Shown: in pieces, positions 1 to 8,436 of the stretch
Layout of the letters: every line of letters starts with the position of its first letter
How positions within the stretch are numbered: position 1 is the first letter of the stretch
Assembly (NCBI GenBank): GCA_964545895.1
Contig: CAZJHS010000020.1
Coordinates: 1-34,904, forward strand
DNA from: UBA6183 sp964545895
Lineage (GTDB): Bacteria > Bacteroidota > Bacteroidia > UKL13-3
Direction: 5' to 3'
Length of the DNA: 34,904 nt
Notes under the pieces: model-generated
What the model saw: the letters and a program-made list of their open reading frames with translations, nothing else
What the model was told of the DNA's origin: nothing
Databases searched by the model: none
Program-made: the position numbers and the translations under genes

Positions 1-605
1 TTGTTCGCGATGGTTCGGGTAACGAAACTCGTGTGGTTCGTGAGGTGCAAGTGGTTGATCGTATTGCTCCTACCATTGAAATTTTAGGTGGTAATCCGTT
101 TGACTTAGCTTGGATGGATACCTTTAACATGCCTAACGAAATTAGAATAAACGATAACTACGATGCAGCTGAAGCGCTTTTACCTTTAGTACAAAAAACT
201 ACTAACTTAACTGTTGATCCTGCTACTGGTAAATTCTACGGTGCTGAGCGTGGTTGGAAAGAAATTACTTACCAAGTGAAAGATGCTTCGGGTAATATAT
301 CGGCTAAAGTTAGACGTACCATTTATGTTGATTTTAGAAGTGGTTTAACCGAGAAAAATACTTCTGCTTTAGCTATATATCCTAACCCTAGTAATGGTAA
401 GTTTACCATTGGGTTAAACGAAGCTATGCAAGGCAAAACCACTGTAGTAATTTATAATGTGCTTGGTGCTAAAGTTTATGCAGATGAGTTTACACAAACT
501 ACAAATGCATACGATATTAATGCGCAGGGCTTGAAAGCTGGTATTTACTTAATACAAGTAACTAATAACGGTAATCAATACACACAAAGAATTACTATTA
601 AGTAG
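1..605 (+). CDS. C-terminal part of a T9SS-secreted Ig-like/DUF5011 protein (5' end outside window)
   Basis: The reading frame is open to the left edge (first full codon at base 3) and ends with TAG at 603-605, so only about the last 200 residues are present. The first part reads as a bacterial Ig-like/DUF5011 module: it starts with a DGSGNETR-type linker strand and ends with VKDASGNISAKVRRTIYV. The last 80 residues are a T9SS type A sorting domain, with YPNPSNGKF, then VIYNVLGAKV, then GLKAGIYLIQV, and a final ITIK. In known T9SS cargo this domain directs export across the outer membrane and is removed when the protein is anchored or released. The catalytic or binding part, if any, lies upstream. 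A strong terminator follows 22 bases after the stop. Confidence 0.85.
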   Translation, partial: VRDGSGNETRVVREVQVVDRIAPTIEILGGNPFDLAWMDTFNMPNEIRINDNYDAAEALLPLVQKTTNLTVDPATGKFYGAERGWKEITYQVKDASGNISAKVRRTIYVDFRSGLTEKNTSALAIYPNPSNGKFTIGLNEAMQGKTTVVIYNVLGAKVYADEFTQTTNAYDINAQGLKAGIYLIQVTNNGNQYTQRITIK

Positions 606-627
606 TAATAGAAATATTAAATAAAAG

Positions 628-659
628 GCCGCCACGAAATGCTTCGTGGCGGCTTTTTT
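628..659 (+). terminator. Intrinsic terminator, 11-bp perfect stem
   Basis: GCCGCCACGAA (628-638) pairs perfectly with TTCGTGGCGGC (643-653) across a 4-base loop and is followed by six T. It ends the leftmost T9SS gene. Four A precede the stem (623-626), so it may also work weakly for the convergent rlmB gene. Confidence 0.9.
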
Positions 660-677
660 GTGTATTAAACTTATCCT

Positions 678-1487
678 TTATAATCTTTGTTTTACCACTT
701 CATAACAAGCAATTCCTGCTGCAACAGATACGTTAAGAGATTGCACTCCAAAATCCATTGGAATACGAGCTAGGTTAGAGCATCTTTTTAAGATATCATC
801 ACTAATACCGGTTTCTTCGTTGCCCATAATCATAGCAACTGGTACAGATAAATCAACCTGATGCAACAGCTCTTTACCCTTTTCGGTACAAGCTACTGTA
901 ATTAATCCCGATTGGTTTAAAAGTTCCATAACGGTTTTCATATTATTTTCACGACACACGGCAATATGATGCAATGCACCAGCCGATGTTTTAATTGCAT
1001 CTTCGTTTACTTGCGCACTACCTTGATCAGGAATAACAATAGCATGCACACCGGCACAATAAGCACTGCGCGCAATTGCACCAAAATTTCTTACATCAGT
1101 TACTCTATCAAGCAAAAGTATAAACGGAGTTTTACCTTCTTCAAAAAGTTGCGGCAATACGTTTTCTAACTTATGGTAACTTACTGGAGAAATATGTGCT
1201 AAAACGCCTTGATGGTTTTTGTTTGATGGAAATAGCTGCGACTCTTTAGGAACGTATTGTGTTGGAATACCTGCCTCACGAGCCAATTTGATCAGCGATT
1301 GCAACAAACTGCCTGCTTCGCCACGCTGAATAATTAATTTATTTAGCTCTTTACCCGCAGTAATAGCCTCGGTTACGGCATGAATACCATAAATAGCTTG
1401 CGGTTTTGATGGCCCTTCATCATTAAATCTTGGTCGTGGTGAGTCGAACCGTTTTCCCCCACCCGAGTATTTTTTATTTGGATACAT
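678..1487 (-). CDS. rlmB: 23S rRNA (guanosine-2'-O-)-methyltransferase RlmB, SpoU/TrmH family
   Basis: SpoU-type RNA 2'-O-methyltransferase that uses SAM through a trefoil-knot fold; RlmB methylates a guanosine of 23S rRNA. The N-terminal substrate-binding domain begins at IYGIHAVTEAI. The catalytic domain shows all three SpoU motifs: LLDRVTDVRNFGAIARSA, VAMIMGNEETGI and IPMDFGVQSLNVSVAAGIACYE. The 269-residue length fits the family, and the charged, glycine-rich N-terminal extension is common in Bacteroidota. The ATG at 1485-1487 is preferred over a TTG three codons upstream, because that TTG lies inside a TAnnTTTG promoter element. RlmB is the likeliest family member, but TrmH-like paralogues are hard to separate by eye. 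Confidence 0.87.
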   Translation of the reverse strand: MYPNKKYSGGGKRFDSPRPRFNDEGPSKPQAIYGIHAVTEAITAGKELNKLIIQRGEAGSLLQSLIKLAREAGIPTQYVPKESQLFPSNKNHQGVLAHISPVSYHKLENVLPQLFEEGKTPFILLLDRVTDVRNFGAIARSAYCAGVHAIVIPDQGSAQVNEDAIKTSAGALHHIAVCRENNMKTVMELLNQSGLITVACTEKGKELLHQVDLSVPVAMIMGNEETGISDDILKRCSNLARIPMDFGVQSLNVSVAAGIACYEVVKQRL

Positions 1488-1493
1488 TGCCCG

Positions 1494-1501
1494 CAAAGGT
1501 A
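1494..1501 (-). promoter_or_regulatory. TAnnTTTG -7 element upstream of rlmB
   Basis: On the minus strand this reads TACCTTTG, an exact match to the Bacteroidota -7 consensus. Only six bases separate it from the rlmB ATG, so the transcript would have almost no leader. No clear TTG -33 box stands at the usual distance upstream. Confidence 0.5.
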
Positions 1502-1532
1502 AACAATAATTTGTGTTTACTTTTTAGGCGAC

Positions 1533-2249
1533 TTAATCATACAACTCAAACTTTACGTTGCTCTTATCATAGCCTAGTTTTAGTAGGCGCTCACGCGCTT
1601 CGTGAATCATATTTTTCCAACCACACAAATAAAATGTAACTGGCTGATTGGCATGATAAATTTGCTCATATACTTGGTGCACATATCCTTTTACTCCGGT
1701 CCAATGCTCATCAGCCCTTGATAAAACAGGTATAAACTTAAACTGTGGATACTTATGTTCCAATGTTTCCATTTCCTTCTGATACAAAATATCGTGCCTA
1801 GTGCGGCATCCAAAAATCAAGTAAATTGGTCGTTGGGTTCGGTTATTTTCTAAAATATCGTACAACATACTGCGCAGAGGAGCAATACCAGTTCCGGTGG
1901 CTATAAAACAAATTTCTGTACTAATATCATCAGGCAAAATAAATTTACCTATTGGCCCGGCAACAGGTACTATATCTCCTACTTTAAAGTTTTCCCACAT
2001 GTGCGGAGTTCCAATTCCCGAAGGATTTAAAACAATAATCAACTCAAAAGTATTTTGCGTATTTGGTGCCGATGCAATGGAATAACTTCGGTTAGTAATT
2101 TTTGATTCAATGGGTAAATCAATCATTACAAACTGACCTGGTTTAAATGTAAAAACTTCGGTATCGGGCAGTTTAAAAAAGAAACGCCTAACCGCAGATG
2201 ACTCTTCTATTATATTAACAATAGTTGCGGGTCTGTATTCTATTTTCAT
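1533..2249 (-). CDS. FAD-binding oxidoreductase of the ferredoxin-NADP+ reductase family
   Basis: Two-domain flavin reductase that moves electrons between NAD(P)H and a carrier protein or other acceptor. The FAD domain (about residues 1-105) carries RSYSIAS at 54-60, the arginine-tyrosine-serine motif that binds the isoalloxazine and phosphate. The NAD(P) domain has ATGTGIAPLRS (about 117-127), FGCRTRHDILY and the late FYLCGW segment. At 238 residues it is a stand-alone reductase with no fused ferredoxin or globin domain. The electron partner cannot be read from the sequence. It sits upstream of rlmB on the same strand with a 45-base gap, so co-transcription is possible, although rlmB has its own promoter-like element. 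Confidence 0.85.
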   Translation of the reverse strand: MKIEYRPATIVNIIEESSAVRRFFFKLPDTEVFTFKPGQFVMIDLPIESKITNRSYSIASAPNTQNTFELIIVLNPSGIGTPHMWENFKVGDIVPVAGPIGKFILPDDISTEICFIATGTGIAPLRSMLYDILENNRTQRPIYLIFGCRTRHDILYQKEMETLEHKYPQFKFIPVLSRADEHWTGVKGYVHQVYEQIYHANQPVTFYLCGWKNMIHEARERLLKLGYDKSNVKFELYD

Positions 2250-2409
2250 AATCTTGTTTTTTTTATTAACGATACATCAATCACCCATTTTTCAATCCTA
2301 TTGTAAAATTACACTTAATCTTCCATCAATTTCCTATTAATATTTGTTTAACTCGGCCTGCTTCAATACTTTTACTTTAAGTTTATTATTACACATTCAC
2401 TTTTAATCA

Positions 2410-4773
2410 ATGACTAAACTATTTCGCGGATTATTGTTTGCTTTTGCAATTAGTACAATTTCCATTTCTGCATTTGCCCAACGTAGTAACTGCAGCGTAT
2501 CTCCAGAAGAAAACACAATAACCCAACCTGATGGTAGCAAGCTTACCTTACGTGGTTTAGGAAACGAGGCCATTAATTACTTAGAAACTACTGATGGTTT
2601 TACTGTTTTAAGAAACAAAGATGGTGTTTTTGAATACGCCACAACAGATAACCAAGGGTATCTTGTGCCAAGTGGTGTAATGGCAAGTAACAGCAGCATG
2701 GCTAAACTTGCTTTTGAACAACATTTAAGATACAACACTACACAACAACAACTATTGGTTGAAATACACAATCAATTAACCGAAAAAAGTGGAAACTTAG
2801 GTAAAGCAGGACCATATCCTTTTCCGCCTAAAGGTGTGCGCAAAGTACCTGTAATTTTGGTTGAATACCCTGATTTAAGAGCAACCATAAATAAAGAACA
2901 ATTTGAGTTATTGTTTAACCAAGTTAACTATAACGGTACTGGTTCGTTCAGAGATTTTTACTTAGCAACATCGCACGGTCAATTAGATTTAACTTGTACT
3001 GTTTATGGTTGGGTGATGGCTGATAGCAGTTACAAATATTATGGCAAAACAAGCAGCCCTAGCTACGGCACAGCTACTCGTCAGTTATTATTAGGCGCAC
3101 TTAAAGATGCAAACGATTCGTTTAATGTAGATTTTAGTCAGTTTGATAATGATGGTGATATGTATGTTGATGGTGTAATTTTAATGCACTCGGGCATTGG
3201 TGCCGAAGAGTCGAGCGCACCAAATTCAGGTGATTATATTTGGTCGTTTCGTTCTAGCTTATCGGCAGCCCAACGTCCAACATATGATGGTGTACAAGTT
3301 TCTTCATACGCCATGTTTCCCGAAAAAAGATACAATAGCGGAACCTACAGCATGGTTGGTATTGGTGTAATGAGCCACGAGTTTGGCCATTTATTAGATT
3401 TACCAGATTTGTACTCAACCCAATATTTAAATGAGGGTGCTGGCAACTACTCGCTAATGGCTGGTGGACCATGGCTAAATAGCGAAAGAACTCCTTGTTT
3501 TAATGATGCTTGGAGTAGAATAAAAATGGGCTGGGTAACACCAATTACAATAACCGATACTGCTTTGTACACGCTGCCCTATTCTGTAGTAGATAGTGAT
3601 ATGGTATTTAAAGTACTTACATCGCGTAGTAACGAATATTTTTTATTAGAAAACAGACAGAAAAAAGGTTTTGATAGCTACTTGCCGTCAAAAGGATTAG
3701 CCATTTGGCACATCAATACCAACCTTGCAAAGTTATTATCTGAAGGTGGAGGAAACAACGTAAATAACGATACTTCACAACTTGGTGTAGGCTTATTGCA
3801 AGCTGATGGATTACGTCATTTAGAGCTTAATGCAAACCGTGGTGATGGCACCGATTTATTTCCTCAAACCAATAAAAATAATTGTACGCCTACTACTAAA
3901 CCATCAACAAGCTTATATTATAAACTTAATAATATTCGTCAATCGTCTGATATATCATTTACAGATATATTACAACATGCTGATAGCAGCATAACGTTTG
4001 AGTTCGGCACAAATACTTCAGCAGCGTTTGGTGCTAATCGTTACAGTGGCTGTGGTCCATTAAATGTCAGCTTTACCTCAAATACTATTCAGGCCGATTC
4101 GTTTGCTTGGAATTTTGGCAATGGAAACACATCAGCGCTAGCAAATCCATTGCAACAAAGTTTTGCCAAAACAGGTATTTATCAAGTTCAATTAAACACC
4201 TTTTTAAAGGGCCAACCTATGGACTCAAGTGTACAAACTATTAAGGTTTTAGAAACACCAGAAATTAGCTACGGATACGTGCGAGATACTGGCTATTATG
4301 TTCAGTTTACTAACACATCAGCATATAATAAATTAAATGCATGGAGATTTACTTCGGTTGATACCTTGATTGATAACTATGATGCAAATCCATTAATACA
4401 AGTTAAAGGCCCTGTAAAAATGTTGGTTAGATATACTGCTACTAGTAACGATGGTTGCGTAAGAGTAAAACAAGATAGCATACAAATTTTTGCGTTAGGT
4501 TTAACTGATAACATGGCTAATGCAATGCAACTTGGTGCATATCCTAACCCATTTGCCAACTACTTTACTGTTGATTTTAAGTTAACCCAAAGTGGTTTAA
4601 CAACATTAGAATTATACAATATTTTAGGAGCCAAAGTATTACAACAGCAGTTAGGTAAATTAGGTAATGGCGCACATAAAATTAATGTTGATGCTGCCGA
4701 GTTAAGTAGTGGAACCTATTTATTAAAACTAACTACACCCGAAGGTAACGCTTGGATTAAATTGGTTAAATAA
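2410..4773 (+). CDS. Secreted M6-family metalloprotease with PKD domain and T9SS sorting domain
   Basis: Likely secreted zinc endopeptidase of the immune inhibitor A/M6 type. A signal peptide covers residues 1-23 (cut at AFA/Q). A propeptide-like region follows, then the protease core. Zinc-binding HEFGH is at residues 323-327, followed by LLDLPDLYS as in M6 proteases, with the substrate-side pattern YSLMAGGPW downstream. A PKD-like module (SGCGPLNVSF, then FAWNFGNGNTS) lies at about 540-625. The C-terminus is a T9SS type A domain (YPNPFANYF, ELYNILGAKV, SSGTYLLKL). The total of 787 residues suits a multi-domain T9SS cargo. Its natural substrate is unknown. comF starts 7 bases after the stop, so the two are probably co-transcribed although functionally unrelated. 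Confidence 0.9.
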   Translation: MTKLFRGLLFAFAISTISISAFAQRSNCSVSPEENTITQPDGSKLTLRGLGNEAINYLETTDGFTVLRNKDGVFEYATTDNQGYLVPSGVMASNSSMAKLAFEQHLRYNTTQQQLLVEIHNQLTEKSGNLGKAGPYPFPPKGVRKVPVILVEYPDLRATINKEQFELLFNQVNYNGTGSFRDFYLATSHGQLDLTCTVYGWVMADSSYKYYGKTSSPSYGTATRQLLLGALKDANDSFNVDFSQFDNDGDMYVDGVILMHSGIGAEESSAPNSGDYIWSFRSSLSAAQRPTYDGVQVSSYAMFPEKRYNSGTYSMVGIGVMSHEFGHLLDLPDLYSTQYLNEGAGNYSLMAGGPWLNSERTPCFNDAWSRIKMGWVTPITITDTALYTLPYSVVDSDMVFKVLTSRSNEYFLLENRQKKGFDSYLPSKGLAIWHINTNLAKLLSEGGGNNVNNDTSQLGVGLLQADGLRHLELNANRGDGTDLFPQTNKNNCTPTTKPSTSLYYKLNNIRQSSDISFTDILQHADSSITFEFGTNTSAAFGANRYSGCGPLNVSFTSNTIQADSFAWNFGNGNTSALANPLQQSFAKTGIYQVQLNTFLKGQPMDSSVQTIKVLETPEISYGYVRDTGYYVQFTNTSAYNKLNAWRFTSVDTLIDNYDANPLIQVKGPVKMLVRYTATSNDGCVRVKQDSIQIFALGLTDNMANAMQLGAYPNPFANYFTVDFKLTQSGLTTLELYNILGAKVLQQQLGKLGNGAHKINVDAAELSSGTYLLKLTTPEGNAWIKLVK

Positions 4774-4780
4774 ATTAATT

Positions 4781-5458
4781 ATGCTAAACACATTAGCGGG
4801 TTTAATTTTCCCAAACTTATGTGTAGGCTGCAATGGAGCTTTACTTGCAGCCGAGCATTTAATTTGTACCACGTGCATCCAAAATTTTCCAGAAACACAT
4901 TTTCATAAGCAAGCAAACAACCAGCTTGAACAAGCCTTTTGGGGACGTGTACCACTGCAACAAGCCTTTGCCTTTTTAATTTTTAAAAAGGAAGGTATTG
5001 TGCAAAAGCTGTTACACGAATTAAAGTATAGTAACAACCCCGAAATTGGTATTTTACTTGGACGTATGTATGGCTCAAAACTGCGGCAAGATGGTGTTAC
5101 GTTTGATGCCGTGTTGGCCATTCCGCTGCACAAAAGCAAACAAAAATTACGCGGCTATAATCAAAGTGATTGCTTTGCACAAGGCATTAGCCAAAGTTTA
5201 GGTTGTATGCATTACACCCATGTTTTAACACGCAACAAATCAACCGAAACACAAACAAAAAAAGGCCGATTTGATAGGTGGTTAAATGTAGACGAGGTAT
5301 TTACTGTTGCCCAAAGCGAACTCATACAAAATAAAAAAGTGCTATTGGTTGATGATGTAATAACAACAGGTGCTACTATTGAAGCATGTGCGCAAAGCCT
5401 TATTAAACATACGCCCAACTTAAGCGTTGCAAGTATTGCTTGCGTGGTACATCAATAA
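4781..5458 (+). CDS. comF: ComF family phosphoribosyltransferase-like protein
   Basis: ComF-type protein associated with DNA uptake during natural transformation in other bacteria. Two CxxC pairs near the N-terminus (C14/C17 and C29/C32) form the expected zinc ribbon. The type I phosphoribosyltransferase fold carries the PRPP loop VLLVDDVITTGAT at 187-199, and LRGYNQSD (about 123-130) is the usual ComF signature. Its 225 residues match the family. The ATG lies 7 bases after the metalloprotease stop. The stop is separated by a single base from the stop of the convergent gene on the other strand. No other competence gene is in the window, so a role in transformation is inferred from family only. 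Confidence 0.9.
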   Translation: MLNTLAGLIFPNLCVGCNGALLAAEHLICTTCIQNFPETHFHKQANNQLEQAFWGRVPLQQAFAFLIFKKEGIVQKLLHELKYSNNPEIGILLGRMYGSKLRQDGVTFDAVLAIPLHKSKQKLRGYNQSDCFAQGISQSLGCMHYTHVLTRNKSTETQTKKGRFDRWLNVDEVFTVAQSELIQNKKVLLVDDVITTGATIEACAQSLIKHTPNLSVASIACVVHQ

Positions 5459-5459
5459 A

Positions 5460-6002
5460 TTAATTAAGCAATGCACCTGTTATATCATCCAATTTATCTT
5501 GGGTGTACTCGCCCGATGTTTGATATAAAATAGTTCCATCGGTTTCTACCACAATAAAGTGCGGCACATCTTTATCCGTAATTGATAATGATTTCATCAA
5601 TGCATTTACATCCGTATCGGTGTACATAAAGTTTGCATGATATTTTGCATCTACTTCTTGCTTGGCACGCTTAATCATTTCGGGTAAAGCAAGTTTAGCT
5701 AATCCTTTTACTGCACCAACAAAACATAAATTGGCATTGTACATATTGCCACCCATCATACCACCCATACCATCGGCCATTAAAGCATTGTATAAAGGTT
5801 GCGACCATTTTTGCAAGTGTTTATCGGCTTTAGTACTTAGCATTAACGCCACTACCATGCGCTTACTTGCCATATCAGTTGGTAAGGTAACTTGCTTATC
5901 TTTTAAATTAGTACAGGTAAAACTTGGAAATATTTTAGCCGCAGTAAAAGCCATTAATAAAGGCAATACAGCTAATGCAATGATGATACTCTTTATTTTC
6001 AT
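5460..6002 (-). CDS. Exported protein with thioredoxin-fold-like (ATP10-like) pattern, function unknown
   Basis: The N-terminus (MKIKSIIIALAVLPLLMAF) is a signal peptide or membrane anchor, so the protein should act outside the cytoplasm. The rest resembles a thioredoxin-fold scaffold: FPSFTCTNLKDKQVTLP looks like the entry strand of TlpA/ATP10-like proteins, MVVALMLST like the central strand, and DVPHFIVVETDGTILYQTSG like the cis-proline strand pair. There is no CxxC active site, so it is not an ordinary disulfide oxidoreductase. A glycine/methionine-rich insert (GMGGMMGG) lies near the middle. The fold is inferred by eye. The gene is tail-to-tail with comF, one base apart, and no terminator is visible between them. 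Confidence 0.6.
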   Translation of the reverse strand: MKIKSIIIALAVLPLLMAFTAAKIFPSFTCTNLKDKQVTLPTDMASKRMVVALMLSTKADKHLQKWSQPLYNALMADGMGGMMGGNMYNANLCFVGAVKGLAKLALPEMIKRAKQEVDAKYHANFMYTDTDVNALMKSLSITDKDVPHFIVVETDGTILYQTSGEYTQDKLDDITGALLN

Positions 6003-6065
6003 ACTACAATAATTTAGCGTGCTAATGTTGGTTTATTTTAATTGGGTTGATGTTGCCCATCAACC

Positions 6066-6115
6066 AAAAAACAAAAGCTGCCTACTCCATAACAAGGAAT
6101 AAAGACAGCTTTTGT
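6066..6115 (-). terminator. Intrinsic terminator of the isocitrate dehydrogenase gene
   Basis: On the minus strand, ACAAAAGCTG (6115-6106) pairs perfectly with CAGCTTTTGT (6080-6071) across a 25-base loop and runs into a T-rich tract at 6071-6066. It begins 20 bases past the isocitrate dehydrogenase stop. Confidence 0.75.
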
Positions 6116-6134
6116 ACTAATTACTTTTATTGAT

Positions 6135-7589
6135 TTATTGACCTTGAGCTAATGAGTAACCAGCTTTTTCGCCATAAGTGCAAAGTACTTCGTGCGAAGG
6201 CACAAAGAAGTGTTCCGAAATACGTCCTAAAGTTTGGTAAATCTCAGCCGCAGTAATTTCGCCATCAATACGCAAGCAGTAGTGATCAACACACTCGGTA
6301 AATACCGAACCTGTAGGCCAAACCATGGTACCACGATTACTAATAGTAGATAATTTTTGGTTAGCTGCTAAAAGCGGTTGAACTTTTTCGGCAATAGCGG
6401 CACCACTTAAATTACTTTCAATAAACACATCAATACCTTTTACTTTACGCTCGCCTGTTGGGGTTGATTCCATGATTTTTTGCGCAGCAGGAGCGGCAGG
6501 TTTTTCAAATATTTTTACGCCATCAACAGCTACACGTGGTTTACTGTGATCGGGATTTTTTCCTAAGTTAGCAATTACTGCATCGGCAAACTCGTTAGTA
6601 TTTAAAGCTGGTATACTACGATCACCAAAATCAGATGTATGTGAACCTTGCTCTAAAGTATAACGTAATGCGTTTTCAATTTCGGCAGCTTGATGCACAT
6701 AGCCTAAATGACGAAGCATCATTAAACCACTTAATAATAACGAAGTTGGATTAGCTAAAAACTTACCTGCAATATCAGGCGCTGTGCCGTGCACCGCTTC
6801 AAAAATTGAGATATTATCGCCTACGTTAGCAGATGGGGCAAAGCCTAAACCACCAACTAAACCAGCACACAAGTCGCTCATAATATCGCCTTGTAAATTG
6901 GTTAAAATTACAATTTGAAAATCTTGCGGACGAGCTACTAATTTCATAGCTAAATCATCCACAATAATATCGTTAGCGTTAATCTCGGGATACTCGCTTG
7001 CCATTTTTTGGAAAGTCTCTAAAAACATTCCATCTGTTAGCTTCATGATATTGGCTTTGTGCGCACAAGTAACTTTGGTAAAGCCTTCTTTGCGGGCCAT
7101 TTCAAATGCAAAACGAATAACTTGCTCGCAACCGGGGCGAGTAATAATTCTGCGTGCAATAGCCACATCGTGCGAATTTAAATGCTCAATACCACCGTAA
7201 GTACACTCAATATTTTCGCGTACAATGGTAATATCAACCGGAATTCCGCCTTTACTAAACACGGTATCTACACCAGGTAAAGTTTGAAAATGCCTGCGAT
7301 TAGCATAAGTACTCCAAGTTTTACGTGCAGTTACGTTAATACTTTTCATGCCTTTACCCTTAGGGGTTTCCATTGGGCCTTTAAATAAAATACCGTTGCG
7401 CTCTACACTCTCTTTAGCAGCTGGTGTCATACCAGTACCAAAACCTTGCTCAAAATAGGTTTTGCCCATTTCAATAAATTCGTAATCAAGGTTAACTTTT
7501 GCAGCATCAAAAATGCGCAAAACAGCATCCATAATTTCGGGGCCAATGCCATCGCCCTTAGCAACTGATATTTTTATTGGTTGTGTCAT
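6135..7589 (-). CDS. icd: Isocitrate dehydrogenase, long (Thermus/Rickettsia-like) type; NAD-type cofactor signature
   Basis: Isocitrate dehydrogenase oxidatively decarboxylates isocitrate to 2-oxoglutarate in the citric acid cycle. The isopropylmalate/isocitrate dehydrogenase fold opens with AKGDGIGPEIM. The isocitrate-binding loop SINVTARK is at 83-90 and the YGGIEH catalytic tyrosine region near 131. The metal-site stretch NLQGDIMSDL is at 231-240. The extra C-terminal domain (about 350-484) marks the long class. At the cofactor site HGTAPDIAGKFLANP, Asp272, Ile273 and Ala279 stand where E. coli NADP-IDH has Lys344, Tyr345 and Val351. This set is the known signature of NAD-dependent enzymes, although the family is commonly labelled NADP-dependent. 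A terminator follows. Confidence 0.92.
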   Translation of the reverse strand: MTQPIKISVAKGDGIGPEIMDAVLRIFDAAKVNLDYEFIEMGKTYFEQGFGTGMTPAAKESVERNGILFKGPMETPKGKGMKSINVTARKTWSTYANRRHFQTLPGVDTVFSKGGIPVDITIVRENIECTYGGIEHLNSHDVAIARRIITRPGCEQVIRFAFEMARKEGFTKVTCAHKANIMKLTDGMFLETFQKMASEYPEINANDIIVDDLAMKLVARPQDFQIVILTNLQGDIMSDLCAGLVGGLGFAPSANVGDNISIFEAVHGTAPDIAGKFLANPTSLLLSGLMMLRHLGYVHQAAEIENALRYTLEQGSHTSDFGDRSIPALNTNEFADAVIANLGKNPDHSKPRVAVDGVKIFEKPAAPAAQKIMESTPTGERKVKGIDVFIESNLSGAAIAEKVQPLLAANQKLSTISNRGTMVWPTGSVFTECVDHYCLRIDGEITAAEIYQTLGRISEHFFVPSHEVLCTYGEKAGYSLAQGQ

Positions 7590-7806
7590 GTTGTATTAAA
7601 AAATGTAATAAGCGTTTTAAAGTGGCGCAAATATTAGGTTTACAGCCAAATAAACCAAACCTTTTGTTGCTAAAATAGTATCTCAACTAAAATCAACCAA
7701 AATAGGCTTAACAAGGCAGCAACATTGGCGCTTAAATAGTTGCATTATGATTTTTGTTAGTGAATTTATTTTGCATAGCTTGGCCTGCCAGATTGTTGCA
7801 ATATCC

Positions 7807-8436
7807 ATGAGTTTAAACCATATTTTTCAACTAATTGCCAAAGGCGAAAACGAAACGCTTGATTTTAAAAAAACAATATCGAGCGCAAGTAAAATTGCCA
7901 AAACCATGAGCTCGTTTGCCAACCATAAAGGTGGGCGCTTGCTTGTTGGGGTTAATGATAATGGCACCATTAGTGGTGTGCGCAGCGAAGATGAAAAATA
8001 CATGCTTGATTTAGCTGCTCATTTTTACTGCAAACCTGAAATTGATATTGAACTGTTGGAGTATGAATTTGGTGGCAAAACTGTGATTGAATGTATAATT
8101 CCTGAAGGAGAGCACAAACCTTATTATGCCAAGGATGAAGATGGAAAATGGTGGGTACACATTAGGGTTAAAGATAAAAGTTTATTGGCTAGTAAAGTTG
8201 TGGTTGATGTTTTAAAACGTGCCAACAACAACGAAAATACCTTAATTAAGTATACCAAGCACGAAGAAGGTTTACTACATTACTTAGGCAATAACCAACG
8301 CATTACTACCAAACAATTATGCAAGTTGCTAAACATATCAAAATGGCGGGCACAACGTATACTTATTAACTTGGTTAGTGCGGGCATTATTCGCAATCAC
8401 ACCACCGAAAAAGAGGAGTTTTTTACCTTAAGTTAA
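7807..8436 (+). CDS. AlbA_2 (Schlafen-like) domain protein with C-terminal winged helix, putative regulator
   Basis: The N-terminal AlbA_2/divergent AAA-4-like domain shows GENETLDFK (13-21) and FANHKGGRLLVGVNDNG (37-53), which are the hallmark strands of the family. A strand pair ending WWVHIRVKDKSLLAS follows. The last 65 residues (LLHYLGNNQRITTKQLCKLL, then SKWRAQRILINLVSAGII) look like a winged helix-turn-helix. Such proteins are thought to bind nucleic acid and often regulate transcription; no target is evident here. The ATG at 7807 is chosen over one 20 codons upstream, because the extra residues look like no known family start and homologous domains begin close to this Met. The stop codon shares the TTAA palindrome with the stop of the convergent gene. 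Confidence 0.75.
   Translation: MSLNHIFQLIAKGENETLDFKKTISSASKIAKTMSSFANHKGGRLLVGVNDNGTISGVRSEDEKYMLDLAAHFYCKPEIDIELLEYEFGGKTVIECIIPEGEHKPYYAKDEDGKWWVHIRVKDKSLLASKVVVDVLKRANNNENTLIKYTKHEEGLLHYLGNNQRITTKQLCKLLNISKWRAQRILINLVSAGIIRNHTTEKEEFFTLS

Noticed and set aside
6045..6065. Small perfect hairpin GGTTGAT/ATCAACC after the icd terminator.
   Set aside because: The stem is only 7 bp and no T tract follows on either strand; it adds nothing to the clear terminator next to it.
7747..7806. Earlier ATG for the AlbA_2 gene, adding 20 hydrophobic residues.
   Set aside because: The extension looks neither like a cleavable signal peptide nor like the family's start, and the domain begins directly after the ATG at 7807.
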